Source: Rhodoferax sp. | Lineage (GTDB): Bacteria; Pseudomonadota; Gammaproteobacteria; Burkholderiales; Burkholderiaceae_C | Direction: 5' to 3' | Length of the DNA: 64,000 nt | Assembly: GCA_018061265.1 (NCBI GenBank) | Contig: JAGOUM010000007.1 | Span: 19,875 to 83,874 of the forward strand | Shown here: piece after piece, positions 1-7,739 of the stretch | Numbering within the stretch: position 1 is the stretch's first letter | How the letters are laid out: every line of letters starts with the position of its first letter | Notes under the pieces: generated by a model | Seen by the model: the letters and a program-made list of their open reading frames with translations, nothing else | Databases searched by the model: none | What the model was told of the DNA's origin: nothing | Position numbers and translations under genes: made by a program

Positions 1-579
1 GCCTACGGACAACGGCTTGACATCGAGCGCGGCCTGATCCGCTTCACCGGCCCGCCCGACAACCCGGCGCTGACCGTGCTGGCGATTCGCCCCAAACTGA
101 CCCAACGTGTGGGGGTTCAAATCAGTGGCACGGCACTGGCACCTATCATCACGCTCTATGCCGACCCGGACCTGCCCGAGGCGGACAAGCTAGGTTGGTT
201 ATTGCTGGGTCGCTCGCCCACAGGTGGTGGGGCCGAGGCGGCAGTGATGCAACAGGCCGCGCTGGCGCTGCTGGGCAAGACCGGGCAGGGCATGACGGAC
301 AGTCTGTCGCAAGCGCTTGGCCTGGACGAAATCAGCTTTGGCAGCGGTGGCAGCGCGACGACCGGCAGCAGCGACACGGCTAACACGGGCAGTGGCTCGG
401 CGTCGATCACCCTCGGCAAACGCCTGTCAAAGGACTTTTATTTGGCCTATGAAAGCAGCTTCAACGGTGCCATGGGTGTGCTGCGCATTTTTTATGACCT
501 TAGTAAAAACCTCACCTTGCGAGCCCAGACCGGGGAAGAAAGCGCGGTTGACCTGATTTATACCCTTCGTTATGACTGA
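1..579 (+). CDS. tamB: TamB (translocation and assembly module) C-terminal fragment
   Basis: The frame is open from base 1, so this is the 3' end of a longer gene. About 192 residues are visible. TamB is an inner-membrane-anchored periplasmic protein that works with TamA in envelope biogenesis and lipid transport. Seen here: the typical C-terminal DUF490 pattern, with a segment resembling ITGTLAAPRVTLYSDPPLPE (here SGTALAPIITLYADPDLPE), then DKLGWLLLGR, then an alternating beta-strand end (LGKRLSKDFYLAYE...LTLRAQTGEESAVDLIYTLRYD). The 5' part lies outside the window. Assignment rests on the C-terminal motif and is fairly safe. Confidence 0.85.
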   Translation, partial: AYGQRLDIERGLIRFTGPPDNPALTVLAIRPKLTQRVGVQISGTALAPIITLYADPDLPEADKLGWLLLGRSPTGGGAEAAVMQQAALALLGKTGQGMTDSLSQALGLDEISFGSGGSATTGSSDTANTGSGSASITLGKRLSKDFYLAYESSFNGAMGVLRIFYDLSKNLTLRAQTGEESAVDLIYTLRYD

Positions 580-626
580 TCGCCGCCACTGAACAACCCA
601 TGCCCCGCCTTTACAATCGCGCCTTC

Positions 627-701
627 CTCGCTGTAGTTCAATGGATAGAACGAGTGCCTCCTAAGTGCTAGATACAGGTTCGATTCCTGTCAGCGGGACC
701 A
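627..701 (+). tRNA. tRNA-Arg (anticodon CCT)
   Basis: A full cloverleaf can be folded. The acceptor stem is CTCGCTG (627-633) with CAGCGGG (691-697), containing one T-G pair. The D stem is GTTC (636-639) with GAAC (648-651). The anticodon stem is 653-657 with 665-669, and the loop CTCCTAA places CCT at positions 34-36. The T stem is ACAGG (674-678) with CCTGT (686-690) around loop TTCGATT. The discriminator A698 is followed by an encoded CCA (699-701). It decodes AGG codons. Confidence 0.95.
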
Positions 702-729
702 CATCGTCGTCAACATCAACTGGCCAGCT

Positions 730-1116
730 TTGAAAAACTCCCCGCCTGTCTCACCCAAACGCCAGGGGTTGGCGCGAATCTGGTTTGCCACGGTCTATTC
801 CTGGCAAGGGCTCTACGCCGCCTGGTTCGAACCGGCTTTCCGTCAGGAGGCCCTGATCTGCCTGGTGGGTGTGCCTGCCGCATTCTGGCTTGGGCAAAAC
901 TGGCTCGAAACCGGGTTTCTCATTGCCTGCCTGGCCTTTGTCCTGGTCGTGGAACTGCTCAACACCGGCATTGAGTCGGCGATTGACCGAATCGGTCCAC
1001 AATGGCACGACCTGTCCAAACGTGCCAAGGACATGGGAAGCGCCGCGGTCCACATCAGCCTGTTGTTGTGTGGTGGCGTCTGGCTCAGCGCCTTGTGGCG
1101 CTGGTGGACCAGCTGA
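730..1116 (+). CDS. dgkA: Diacylglycerol kinase (DgkA)
   Basis: Small integral membrane kinase of 128 aa that phosphorylates diacylglycerol to phosphatidic acid and so recycles the lipid by-product of head-group transfer reactions. The family signature VELLNTGIESAIDRIG is present, followed by KRAKDMGSAAV, which carries the conserved catalytic region. Three hydrophobic segments fit the trimeric DgkA fold. The start is TTG at 730; no better ATG lies upstream. It is convergent with eptA, whose reaction releases diacylglycerol, so the pairing makes functional sense. Confidence 0.93.
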   Translation: MKNSPPVSPKRQGLARIWFATVYSWQGLYAAWFEPAFRQEALICLVGVPAAFWLGQNWLETGFLIACLAFVLVVELLNTGIESAIDRIGPQWHDLSKRAKDMGSAAVHISLLLCGGVWLSALWRWWTS

Positions 1117-1131
1117 AAAAAAACCGTGCAG

Positions 1132-2796
1132 TTAACTCGCCGCAGCGGTGCAGGCAGCAAGGATGTCAAGTTTGGCATCAACTGCTTGTGTCTGAACACC
1201 TGCCATCGGAATCACGGTGTGAAACAAATTGTCGTGTGACCAGGGTTTACCGGCCTGTTCACGCACACAGTCCATACGCATGCCACGTTGACGCTGCAAG
1301 GACCCTGACAACCACAACACCATCGGGACATGGGTTTGCTCCTTGGGTGCCATGCTGTAAGGCATGCCGTGCAGATAAAGTCCTTTTTCCCCCAATGACT
1401 CGCCGTGGTCCGACATATAGACCATGGCCGTCGGGCGAAGTGCCGATTGGGCCTTCAGCCAGTTGATCACCTCGGCCAGGAAGTGGTCGGTGTAAACAAT
1501 TGAGTTGTCATAGGTGTTGACCAACTGTTCAGGTTGACAGTCCTGCAGGGCATTGCTGGTGCACTCTGGCAAAAATCGTTTGAATGGGTCGGGTGATCGC
1601 TTGAAATACGCCGGACCATGGCTGCCCATCTGGTGCAGCACCACCACGGTACCGCGTGCACGGCGTTGTGCGTCCAAGGTGTCGATCCGCCCCGGCAGTT
1701 CGCGCAGCATGGCTTCGTCAAAACAACCGTAAGCACCACAGACCTCCGCAAGCTTCAGATCACTGGTCTGATACTGGGGTATGCGATCACAGACGCCTTT
1801 ACAACCCGACTGGTTATCAAGCCATAGCACTGCCAAGCCAGCACGTTGCAGGACATCAAGCATGTTCTCAAAGCGTGCATCACTTTTCTGATAAGCACTT
1901 CGACCCAAATGAGAGAACATACACGGCACCGAAGTCTGGGTATTGGTGCCGCAGGAGCTGACGTCCGAGAAGTACAGCAGATCACCACCTGCCTGCAGGT
2001 CGCGCAGACGCGGTGTGGTGTCGCGTGCGTAAGCTGCCAGGCCAAAATTGGCGGCGCGCGCCGTTTCGCCCACCACCACCACGATCAATGGCGCGGCCTG
2101 TGGCGCAGTGGCTGGTGCCAGCAGGCGTGCATCTTCCCCCAAAGGCTGCAACGGTTGGCGCGCCTGTGTGGCCTGCCCCAGGGTGTGGCGGGTCAGCGCA
2201 TAAACTGTGTTGAACGGGTTGATCATGTAGCGCAGCGACTTGTGATTACGCATCAAGGAGGCCAGATCCTGGAAGCTCAGCCACAGCAGGAGTACTGCAA
2301 GCAAAAGCGCCAGCGCAGCCAACCCGATCTGCTGCAGTGTCAAGGCAAGCGCACCAACGCGACGCAAGGTCTGACGCCAGAGCCAGACACCCGGCAAAAC
2401 CACGCCCAACAACACGGCCAGCAACATCGACCAGGACAGCAGGTCAAACACCTCACGCGGGTCGGTCTGGGCCACATTGGCAATCATGGTCGGGTCAATG
2501 ACCACGCCATAACGTTGCATGAAGAAACTCGCGGCGGCGCTCATCACCAACAGCAGCAGCCCAACCGGTTTGAGCCAAACCGGCCACAGCAACAAACACA
2601 ACACGGACCAGGTGATTGCCAGCACCGCCAGCCCGAGACTGGTGGTGGTGATTAACCCTTGCCAGCCATGGGTCTCAGGCAAACGCCAGACAGCAAGCCA
2701 CAAGGGGGCGTTGCCCAATGTAGCCAACCAGAGTGCCAGGACAAACAACAGGGCTGACGGGTGCCAGTGCAACCTGGGAGGACGATCAAGGGACAT
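1132..2796 (-). CDS. eptA: Lipid A phosphoethanolamine transferase (EptA family)
   Basis: Inner-membrane enzyme of 554 aa that moves phosphoethanolamine from phosphatidylethanolamine to lipid A, lowering negative surface charge and polymyxin sensitivity. About five transmembrane helices occupy residues 15-185, followed by a periplasmic sulfatase-like domain. Motifs seen: VVGETARAANFGL (about 242-254, metal-binding Glu); CGTNTQTSVPCMF (about 282-294), which contains the predicted Thr nucleophile; a later SDHGESLGEKGLYLHG metal site; and several Cys expected to form disulfides. It is followed on the same strand side by its likely regulators (sensor kinase and response regulator). Exact substrate (lipid A rather than another glycolipid) is family inference. 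Confidence 0.9.
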   Translation of the reverse strand: MSLDRPPRLHWHPSALLFVLALWLATLGNAPLWLAVWRLPETHGWQGLITTTSLGLAVLAITWSVLCLLLWPVWLKPVGLLLLVMSAAASFFMQRYGVVIDPTMIANVAQTDPREVFDLLSWSMLLAVLLGVVLPGVWLWRQTLRRVGALALTLQQIGLAALALLLAVLLLWLSFQDLASLMRNHKSLRYMINPFNTVYALTRHTLGQATQARQPLQPLGEDARLLAPATAPQAAPLIVVVVGETARAANFGLAAYARDTTPRLRDLQAGGDLLYFSDVSSCGTNTQTSVPCMFSHLGRSAYQKSDARFENMLDVLQRAGLAVLWLDNQSGCKGVCDRIPQYQTSDLKLAEVCGAYGCFDEAMLRELPGRIDTLDAQRRARGTVVVLHQMGSHGPAYFKRSPDPFKRFLPECTSNALQDCQPEQLVNTYDNSIVYTDHFLAEVINWLKAQSALRPTAMVYMSDHGESLGEKGLYLHGMPYSMAPKEQTHVPMVLWLSGSLQRQRGMRMDCVREQAGKPWSHDNLFHTVIPMAGVQTQAVDAKLDILAACTAAAS

Positions 2797-2850
2797 ATTT
2801 CAAAAAGCGGAGTAACACGCGTATTGTCCAGCCTGTGCCTTATGCGGGGA

Positions 2851-4236
2851 TTAAGCAGGGTCAGCCAGACCCGTTGCGCGCATTACTTCGGCATCGGGCC
2901 AGGTCAAAGTAAAACTCTTGGTAAACGGGTCCACACCCACGCACTGCTCCATCGTGATGCCGTGCCAGTTGGCAATACGCCGGACCAGGGTCAGCCCGAT
3001 GCCCATTCCGGATCCTGCCGACTGGTCGAGCCCGCCCGTTTCACCATCATCACTGACAGACAGGCAGACGGCCTTGCCGCCAAGTCGCTTGACAGAGACC
3101 TCCACCTGGGTCCCAGACGATGTGTGTCGTATGGCGTTGTCAATCAGGTTGCGCAGCGCGAGCTCAAGCATCAGGCCGTGCCCGTGCACCCAGACGGGCT
3201 CGGCGGGTACATCCAGGGCCAGATCGTGTCCGAGCTGGTGTGCCAGGGGCACATGTTCGGCCACCAGTTGATGGCACATCGCATTGAGATCAAGCCGCTG
3301 GGGTGTCTGCTGGTCCAGCGCCTGTGCCCGAGTCAGATCCATCAGTTGCGCCAGAATCCGTCCGGCGCGCAGGGCGTTTTGCTCTACCTGTTGTAGTGCA
3401 GCGTCACGCTGCTCGTTGCTGCATTGCTCGCGCGCCAGCCTGGCCTGCAAGACCTGTGCCGTCAGCGGCGTTCGCAGTTCATGGGCAACATCGGAGGCAA
3501 AACTTCGCTCTCGCAGCACTTGTGCCTGCAAACGCTGCGCCAGGCTGTTGATGGCCTTGACTGTGCCGGACAGTTCCGCAAAAGGCTGCTGCGACTGCAG
3601 GGTATCGCCTGCGTCGAGGTCAAGTTGGGCCACTTCCGCGGCCAACTGCTCCAAGGGCTGAAGGCCGCGTCGAATGGCCCAAAGCAACAACAGAGCCACC
3701 AGAGGCAGTAACACCATGGCGGGTTGAACAATGTGCCATGCAAAGTCCCGGCCGAGGGCCTCGCGCCGGTCCTTGTCGATCAACACCAGCACCCTGCGTG
3801 GTACTCCTGCAGGATTGTTGCCACTGCCCATCAGGGCACGCCAGACCTGGGTCTGCCCCTTGTACACCAGTCTCAGGTCCTGTGCCGCGGGGCCGGGCAG
3901 GTCAGCCAATGCGCTTGCCAGGCCATGGGTGTCACATACCAACTGCTCACCCTCCCAGATCACCACATGTAGTTCGGGTGCATAGTTGTCCGGGTCGCCT
4001 GCGGCTCGCCCGCCGGGCAGACAAACCACCTGATTGCCGACTTGTAAAGGCGCCTGCGTTTGACGCAGCAACAATTGCACGCTAGATGCAAGCTGGCCGT
4101 CGGTAATCTCATCGGCCTCGTGCAGACCGGTGAAGTAGGCCACCACCACCAAGGTCAGCCAGCTGAAGCCCAGCGCCAGCAAGGACCAGACCCAAAGGTA
4201 TTTCCACAGAGTTCGAGGATGAGTGTGTGCCGTCAT
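2851..4236 (-). CDS. PmrB-like sensor histidine kinase
   Basis: Membrane sensor kinase of 461 aa. Two transmembrane segments (about residues 15-36 and 170-188) flank a periplasmic sensor of roughly 130 residues. The HisKA motif ASDVAHELRTPLTAQ places the phospho-acceptor at His252. HATPase boxes follow: NLIDNAIRHT (N box), SDDGE, and GMGIGLTLVRRI. The gene overlaps the upstream response regulator by 4 bp (ATGA at 4233-4236), so the two are translationally coupled. Position beside eptA suggests control of lipid A modification as in PmrAB/QseBC systems; the signal sensed cannot be told from sequence. Confidence 0.9.
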   Translation of the reverse strand: MTAHTHPRTLWKYLWVWSLLALGFSWLTLVVVAYFTGLHEADEITDGQLASSVQLLLRQTQAPLQVGNQVVCLPGGRAAGDPDNYAPELHVVIWEGEQLVCDTHGLASALADLPGPAAQDLRLVYKGQTQVWRALMGSGNNPAGVPRRVLVLIDKDRREALGRDFAWHIVQPAMVLLPLVALLLLWAIRRGLQPLEQLAAEVAQLDLDAGDTLQSQQPFAELSGTVKAINSLAQRLQAQVLRERSFASDVAHELRTPLTAQVLQARLAREQCSNEQRDAALQQVEQNALRAGRILAQLMDLTRAQALDQQTPQRLDLNAMCHQLVAEHVPLAHQLGHDLALDVPAEPVWVHGHGLMLELALRNLIDNAIRHTSSGTQVEVSVKRLGGKAVCLSVSDDGETGGLDQSAGSGMGIGLTLVRRIANWHGITMEQCVGVDPFTKSFTLTWPDAEVMRATGLADPA

Positions 4237-4934
4237 GGCCGCCCGATGTGTTGACCTGGACTTGTCGGACCCGACTCCGCCGGCGGCACGAAATAGCCCA
4301 CACCACGCACTGTCTTGACCAGTTCATCACCCAGTTTTCGCCTCAGGTGATGAATATGCACCTCCAAGGCATTGCTCTCCAGCACCTCATCAAAGCCATA
4401 CAACGCTTCCTCAAGCCGCCTGCGGGTCAAAACCTGACCACTGCCGCGCAGCAAAGCCAACAGCAAAGCAAACTCCTTGGCGCGTAATTCCACCGTTTCT
4501 CCGCTGCGCCACACCTTGTGGGCAGCCGGGTCCACCAGCAGCGCACCGTGATGCAGTAACGGTGACGCCCGCCCCTCGCTGCGTCGCAACGCGACCCGGA
4601 TGCGCGCCAGCAACTCCTCGAGCTCAAACGGTTTGACCAGATAGTCATCGGCTCCCTCATCAAGACCGGCCACACGATCGGACAAACTGTCTCTGGCCGT
4701 CATGATCAGGACAGGGAGCGTCCGTCCGGAGCTGCGTTGTTGGCGCAGCCACTGCAGGCCATCACCATCGGGCATGCCAAGATCCAACAGCACCAGATCA
4801 AAGGCCTCCACCTCCAGCGCCGCCGTGGCAATTGCCAGCGTGGCGCAAATGTCCGTCGCATAGCCCGCCAGCCTGAGCGTTGCCATCAGCCCGCCAGCAA
4901 TGCCGTTATCGTCCTCAACAATCAAGATCCGCAT
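4233..4934 (-). CDS. OmpR/PmrA-family response regulator
   Basis: Cytoplasmic two-domain regulator of about 233 aa. The receiver domain starts MRILIVEDD and has the phospho-acceptor Asp51 in LLDLGMPDGDGL and the conserved Lys in VKPFELEELLARI. A C-terminal winged helix follows (ALEVHIHHLRRKLG, VKTVRGVGYF). An upstream in-frame start at 4976 would add 14 residues of no family similarity, so the ATG at 4934 is preferred. It forms an operon with the kinase at 2851-4236 and probably drives eptA. Confidence 0.92.
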   Translation of the reverse strand: MRILIVEDDNGIAGGLMATLRLAGYATDICATLAIATAALEVEAFDLVLLDLGMPDGDGLQWLRQQRSSGRTLPVLIMTARDSLSDRVAGLDEGADDYLVKPFELEELLARIRVALRRSEGRASPLLHHGALLVDPAAHKVWRSGETVELRAKEFALLLALLRGSGQVLTRRRLEEALYGFDEVLESNALEVHIHHLRRKLGDELVKTVRGVGYFVPPAESGPTSPGQHIGRP

Positions 4935-5059
4935 TGATTTCTGCTCGCTCCGGGCTGTTGTTCTGCCAGATCGCATTGTCTCAGATGCCTCCGTTGGAGT
5001 TCAATCAACCCATCTGGGGTTTAAGGTTGGCTTAACACGGCACTGCTCCAATCTGGCAC

Positions 5060-5803
5060 ATGCGAACGCCTACCCTGTCTCACAGCCCGCTTTTACCATT
5101 GACGTCGTCGCCCCCGGTTCAAGCAGTCTGGCGCACCACCCTGATGGTTGCCGTGCTCGTCCTGCTCTGGGACGCCAGTGGGCTGGATGTTGTGGTGATG
5201 GGCGGGTTTGCCGACGCCAATGGTTTTGCATTGCGGCACAACTGGTGGCTGGAGCGGGTTTTTCATGACGGCGCCCGACAACTCGCGGTCGTGCTGTTTT
5301 TGGGCCTGTGGCTGACGGTATGGCGTCCCTTGGGTTGGATGGCCAGCATCAGCCGTCTGGAGCGACTGGAAATTGCCATTGGCATCAGCCTGAGTCTTTT
5401 GCTGGTCAGTGGTATCAAGCGATACAGCCTGAGCAGTTGCCCCTGGGACCTGCAAACCTATGGCGGCTACGCGCAGTACCTGTCGCACTGGGCATGGGGG
5501 CTCAAGGACGGTGGCTCTGGCCATTGTTTCCCTGGAGGCCACGCTTCGGCTGCCTTTGCCTACCTGGCTTTGCCCTTGCCGTGGCTGCTTTCGACCTCAA
5601 TGACAAAACAGCAGCGTGGGCAGCGGATTCTTTGGGGGGTTCTGGTCGCTGGAATGTTGCTCGGTGCGACCCAAACCTTGCGCGGCGCGCATTATCCGAG
5701 TCACACTCTCTGGTCGGGAATGCTGTGCTGGCTGACTGCGCTGGCCAATCATCAGATCTTCGCAATGCTGGGTCAATCCAGGCGGTCCACCCGGCTCGCC
5801 TGA
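5060..5803 (+). CDS. PAP2-family membrane phosphatase
   Basis: Membrane phosphatase of 247 aa with about six hydrophobic segments. PAP2 signature parts are visible: SGIKRYSLSSCPWD (Lys120), FPGGHASAAFAY (His161), and LRGAHYPSHTLWS (Arg208, His211, with His rather than Asp at the last motif position). That last variant is common in PAP2 proteins acting on lipid A or undecaprenyl/phosphatidate phosphates. It stands divergently beside the two-component pair and eptA, and may remove a lipid A phosphate or process phosphatidic acid made by DgkA. Substrate is inference. Confidence 0.85.
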   Translation: MRTPTLSHSPLLPLTSSPPVQAVWRTTLMVAVLVLLWDASGLDVVVMGGFADANGFALRHNWWLERVFHDGARQLAVVLFLGLWLTVWRPLGWMASISRLERLEIAIGISLSLLLVSGIKRYSLSSCPWDLQTYGGYAQYLSHWAWGLKDGGSGHCFPGGHASAAFAYLALPLPWLLSTSMTKQQRGQRILWGVLVAGMLLGATQTLRGAHYPSHTLWSGMLCWLTALANHQIFAMLGQSRRSTRLA

Positions 5804-5826
5804 GTCGACCATCAAAGACCACATTA

Positions 5827-5836
5827 CCCATATGGG
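5827..5836. promoter_or_regulatory. Palindrome CCCATATGGG upstream of tusA
   Basis: A perfect 10-bp palindrome within TTACCCATATGGGCTAC, 160 bp upstream of tusA. The TACCCAT half resembles the heptamer recognised by NarL-family regulators and loosely resembles the motifs upstream of dsrA and soeA. The spacing differs from those two, so it is a weaker member, if a member at all. Confidence 0.3.
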
Positions 5837-5996
5837 CTACTCCAAATTACCCTTTGCGGTGATGGACGTACATGAAGGACTGGCAAAAAATCACCCGGTG
5901 CTACCAAGCTGCACTTTTTTGTGCCCTGGTATTTGGCGCACTTTTCAAACCTGAAAAACCTACCGACTGCCTGCAGTCCACCAACGGAGAACTAAA

Positions 5997-6224
5997 TTGG
6001 AATTCAACAAAGAATTTGATGCTTCTGGCTTGTCCTGCCCCCTGCCCATCGTCAAAACCAAAAAAGCACTGGCGGACATGACTTCAGGGCAAGTGTTGCG
6101 CGTGATTTCAACCGACCCGGGCTCGGTTGCCGACATGGCCGCTTTTGCCGAACAGACTGGCAATGCGCTACTGGAGCAAACGACAGAAGGCGGCAAATAC
6201 GTATTTTTCATGAAGAAGGGCTGA
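5997..6224 (+). CDS. tusA: TusA-family sulfur carrier protein
   Basis: Cytoplasmic sulfur carrier of 75 aa that holds sulfane sulfur as a persulfide on a single cysteine. The motif DASGLSCPLPIVKTKKAL has the active Cys14 followed by Pro. TTG at 5997 is chosen because a good ribosome site (ACGGAGA, 5984-5990) sits 6 bp upstream and the protein has normal TusA length. It is followed by dsrE2 after 40 bp; tusA-dsrE2 pairs are a known feature of sulfur oxidizers, where they deliver sulfur to the Dsr system. Confidence 0.92.
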   Translation: MEFNKEFDASGLSCPLPIVKTKKALADMTSGQVLRVISTDPGSVADMAAFAEQTGNALLEQTTEGGKYVFFMKKG

Positions 6225-6264
6225 GCCAACGCGCTCACCACACCCTCATCGGAGCACCAAACGC

Positions 6265-6735
6265 ATGGCTAGCAAAAAAATGGCGCTGATTGCGACCAAG
6301 GGAACGCTCGATATGGCGTACCCCCCCTTCATCCTGGCGTCCACGGCAGCGGCTTTGGGTTGGGATGTGCAGATTTTCTTCACGTTTTACGGCCTGCAGT
6401 TGTTACGCAAGAATCTCGATGACGTGAAGATCAGCCCGCTGGCGAACCCGGCCATGCCAATGCCGGTGCCAATGCCGGTGTTCGTGCAAATGCTGCCTGG
6501 CATGGAGTCGATGGCGACCATGATGATGAAAAACAAGATGAAGTCCAAAGGTGTGGCCACGCTCGAAGAACTGCGTGACCTGTGCCTGGAGGCTGACGTC
6601 AAGTTTGTCGCGTGCCAAATGACGGTGGACCTGTTCGAGTTTGAGACCAGCGAATTCATCAAGGATGTGGAGTATGGCGGTGCCGCCACCTTCATGAAGT
6701 TTGCGGGTGAGTCTGACGTCTGCCTATTTATCTGA
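6265..6735 (+). CDS. dsrE2: DsrE2-family sulfur-transfer protein
   Basis: Protein of 156 aa of the DsrE/DsrF-like (DsrE2) family, which exchanges sulfane sulfur with TusA. Visible: the N-terminal KMALIATKGTLDMAYPPFIL strand-helix unit, a hydrophobic GWDVQIFFTFYG segment, a Pro/Met-rich stretch (ANPAMPMPVPMPVF) and a Met-rich helix, then the two conserved cysteines Cys107 and Cys117. It ends in the normal place. With tusA it likely channels sulfur from thiosulfate or persulfides toward DsrEFH. Confidence 0.9.
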   Translation: MASKKMALIATKGTLDMAYPPFILASTAAALGWDVQIFFTFYGLQLLRKNLDDVKISPLANPAMPMPVPMPVFVQMLPGMESMATMMMKNKMKSKGVATLEELRDLCLEADVKFVACQMTVDLFEFETSEFIKDVEYGGAATFMKFAGESDVCLFI

Positions 6736-6774
6736 GCCCTGGCTCCCCTGTCGCCGCACCACTGGGTGACAAAA

Positions 6775-6804
6775 CGGCCCTTGCGGCCCCGCCGCAACGG
6801 GCCG
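6775..6804 (+). terminator. Strong stem-loop after dsrE2
   Basis: TTGCGGC (6781-6787) pairs with GCCGCAA (6791-6797) around a CCC loop. The stem is extended by CGGCCC (6775-6780) with GGGCCG (6799-6804) past one bulged C. The downstream sequence CTCGTTTGTT is T-rich but not a clean T run, so it may be a terminator, an attenuator or an mRNA-stabilising hairpin between dsrE2 and the next gene. Confidence 0.55.
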
Positions 6805-6841
6805 CTCGTTTGTTCAAGCTAGCCATTTTCCGGGAACCACA

Positions 6842-7714
6842 ATGAAACAATTGATCCTTTGGTGTGTTTTGCTTTTTTGGTCGCAGCTCAGCTTTGCACT
6901 GGCGCCTTACCTCAAAGGCGACAAAGTTGCGGGGGCCGACCTGACCGCCCGCATCGACCAACTTGAGAAGAAGCTGCAAGCTGAGGGCTTCACCCTGGCT
7001 GGCCGCCACTTGCCCAAAGGCATGGCCGATCACGCCACGGTGGTGGTGACTGACGCGGCAATGCTGACGGCCATTCGCAAGGCAGGTGGCTCAACGGTGA
7101 TTGCTTCGGCCATCCGGGTTGGTGTGTTGCCCGATGGTTCAGTGAGTTACATGAATCCCGACTACTGGTACCGCGCGTACCTGCGTGGGCAATTCAAGTC
7201 AGCACAGGCAAGCGCCAAGGCTGTGCAATCACGCCTGGCCAAAGCATTGGGTGATGGCGGCGCAATGGGCGGTGATGTGCCCGAGAGCGACCTGGAAAAC
7301 TACCGCTACATGTTTGGCATGGAGCGTTTTGACTCGCCCAACAGTGAGATTGCAAGCCACGCCAGCTTTGATGCGGCGCTGAAAGCAGTGCGCGCCAACC
7401 TGGCCGCGGGCGTGTCCGATACCGCCCGGGTCTACGAGGTGGTGTCCGCAGAAAACCAGACCGCGGTATTTGGCGTGGCCATGAACAGCGCCACCGATGG
7501 CGAAGCCTGGTGGGTCAACAAGATTGGTGCCGATCACATGGCGGGCTTGCCCTATGAGGTGTTTATCGTCGGCAACAAGGTGTATTCGCTGTATGCGCGT
7601 TACCGCATCGCCTTGGCCTGGCCGGCATTGGGCATGGGCCAGTTCATGGGCATCATCAACGCACCAGACGCCATTCGCGCCACGATGGTTCGTGTCGCGG
7701 GCGGCGGCAACTAA
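6842..7714 (+). CDS. Exported protein of unknown function in the tusA-dsrE2-yeeE cluster
   Basis: Unrecognised protein of 290 aa. The N-terminus MKQLILWCVLLFWSQLSFALA is a clear secretion signal with cleavage near ALA. The mature part starts with a short helical region (ARIDQLEKKLQAEGF) and a segment AGRHLPKGMADHATVVVTDAAML that faintly recalls DUF302-type folds; a hydrophobic stretch near the C-terminus (YRIALAWPALGMGQFMGI) could be membrane-associated. The mature protein has no cysteine. It lies 26 bp before the yeeE-type transporter gene, so it is probably a periplasmic or membrane accessory for sulfur-compound uptake. Confidence 0.7.
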   Translation: MKQLILWCVLLFWSQLSFALAPYLKGDKVAGADLTARIDQLEKKLQAEGFTLAGRHLPKGMADHATVVVTDAAMLTAIRKAGGSTVIASAIRVGVLPDGSVSYMNPDYWYRAYLRGQFKSAQASAKAVQSRLAKALGDGGAMGGDVPESDLENYRYMFGMERFDSPNSEIASHASFDAALKAVRANLAAGVSDTARVYEVVSAENQTAVFGVAMNSATDGEAWWVNKIGADHMAGLPYEVFIVGNKVYSLYARYRIALAWPALGMGQFMGIINAPDAIRATMVRVAGGGN

Positions 7715-7739
7715 ACCTGACTGATCTGGAGAAACAGTC

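Noticed and set aside
1084-1110. GCTGG-TGGA-CCAGC hairpin between dgkA and eptA as a terminator
   Set aside because: The A run follows rather than a T run in the dgkA direction, and the stem is only 5 bp, so it does not fit a terminator for either gene.
5872-6081. 69-aa plus-strand frame before tusA
   Set aside because: Overlaps tusA in another frame and has no ribosome site or recognisable sequence; TusA is clearly the real gene.
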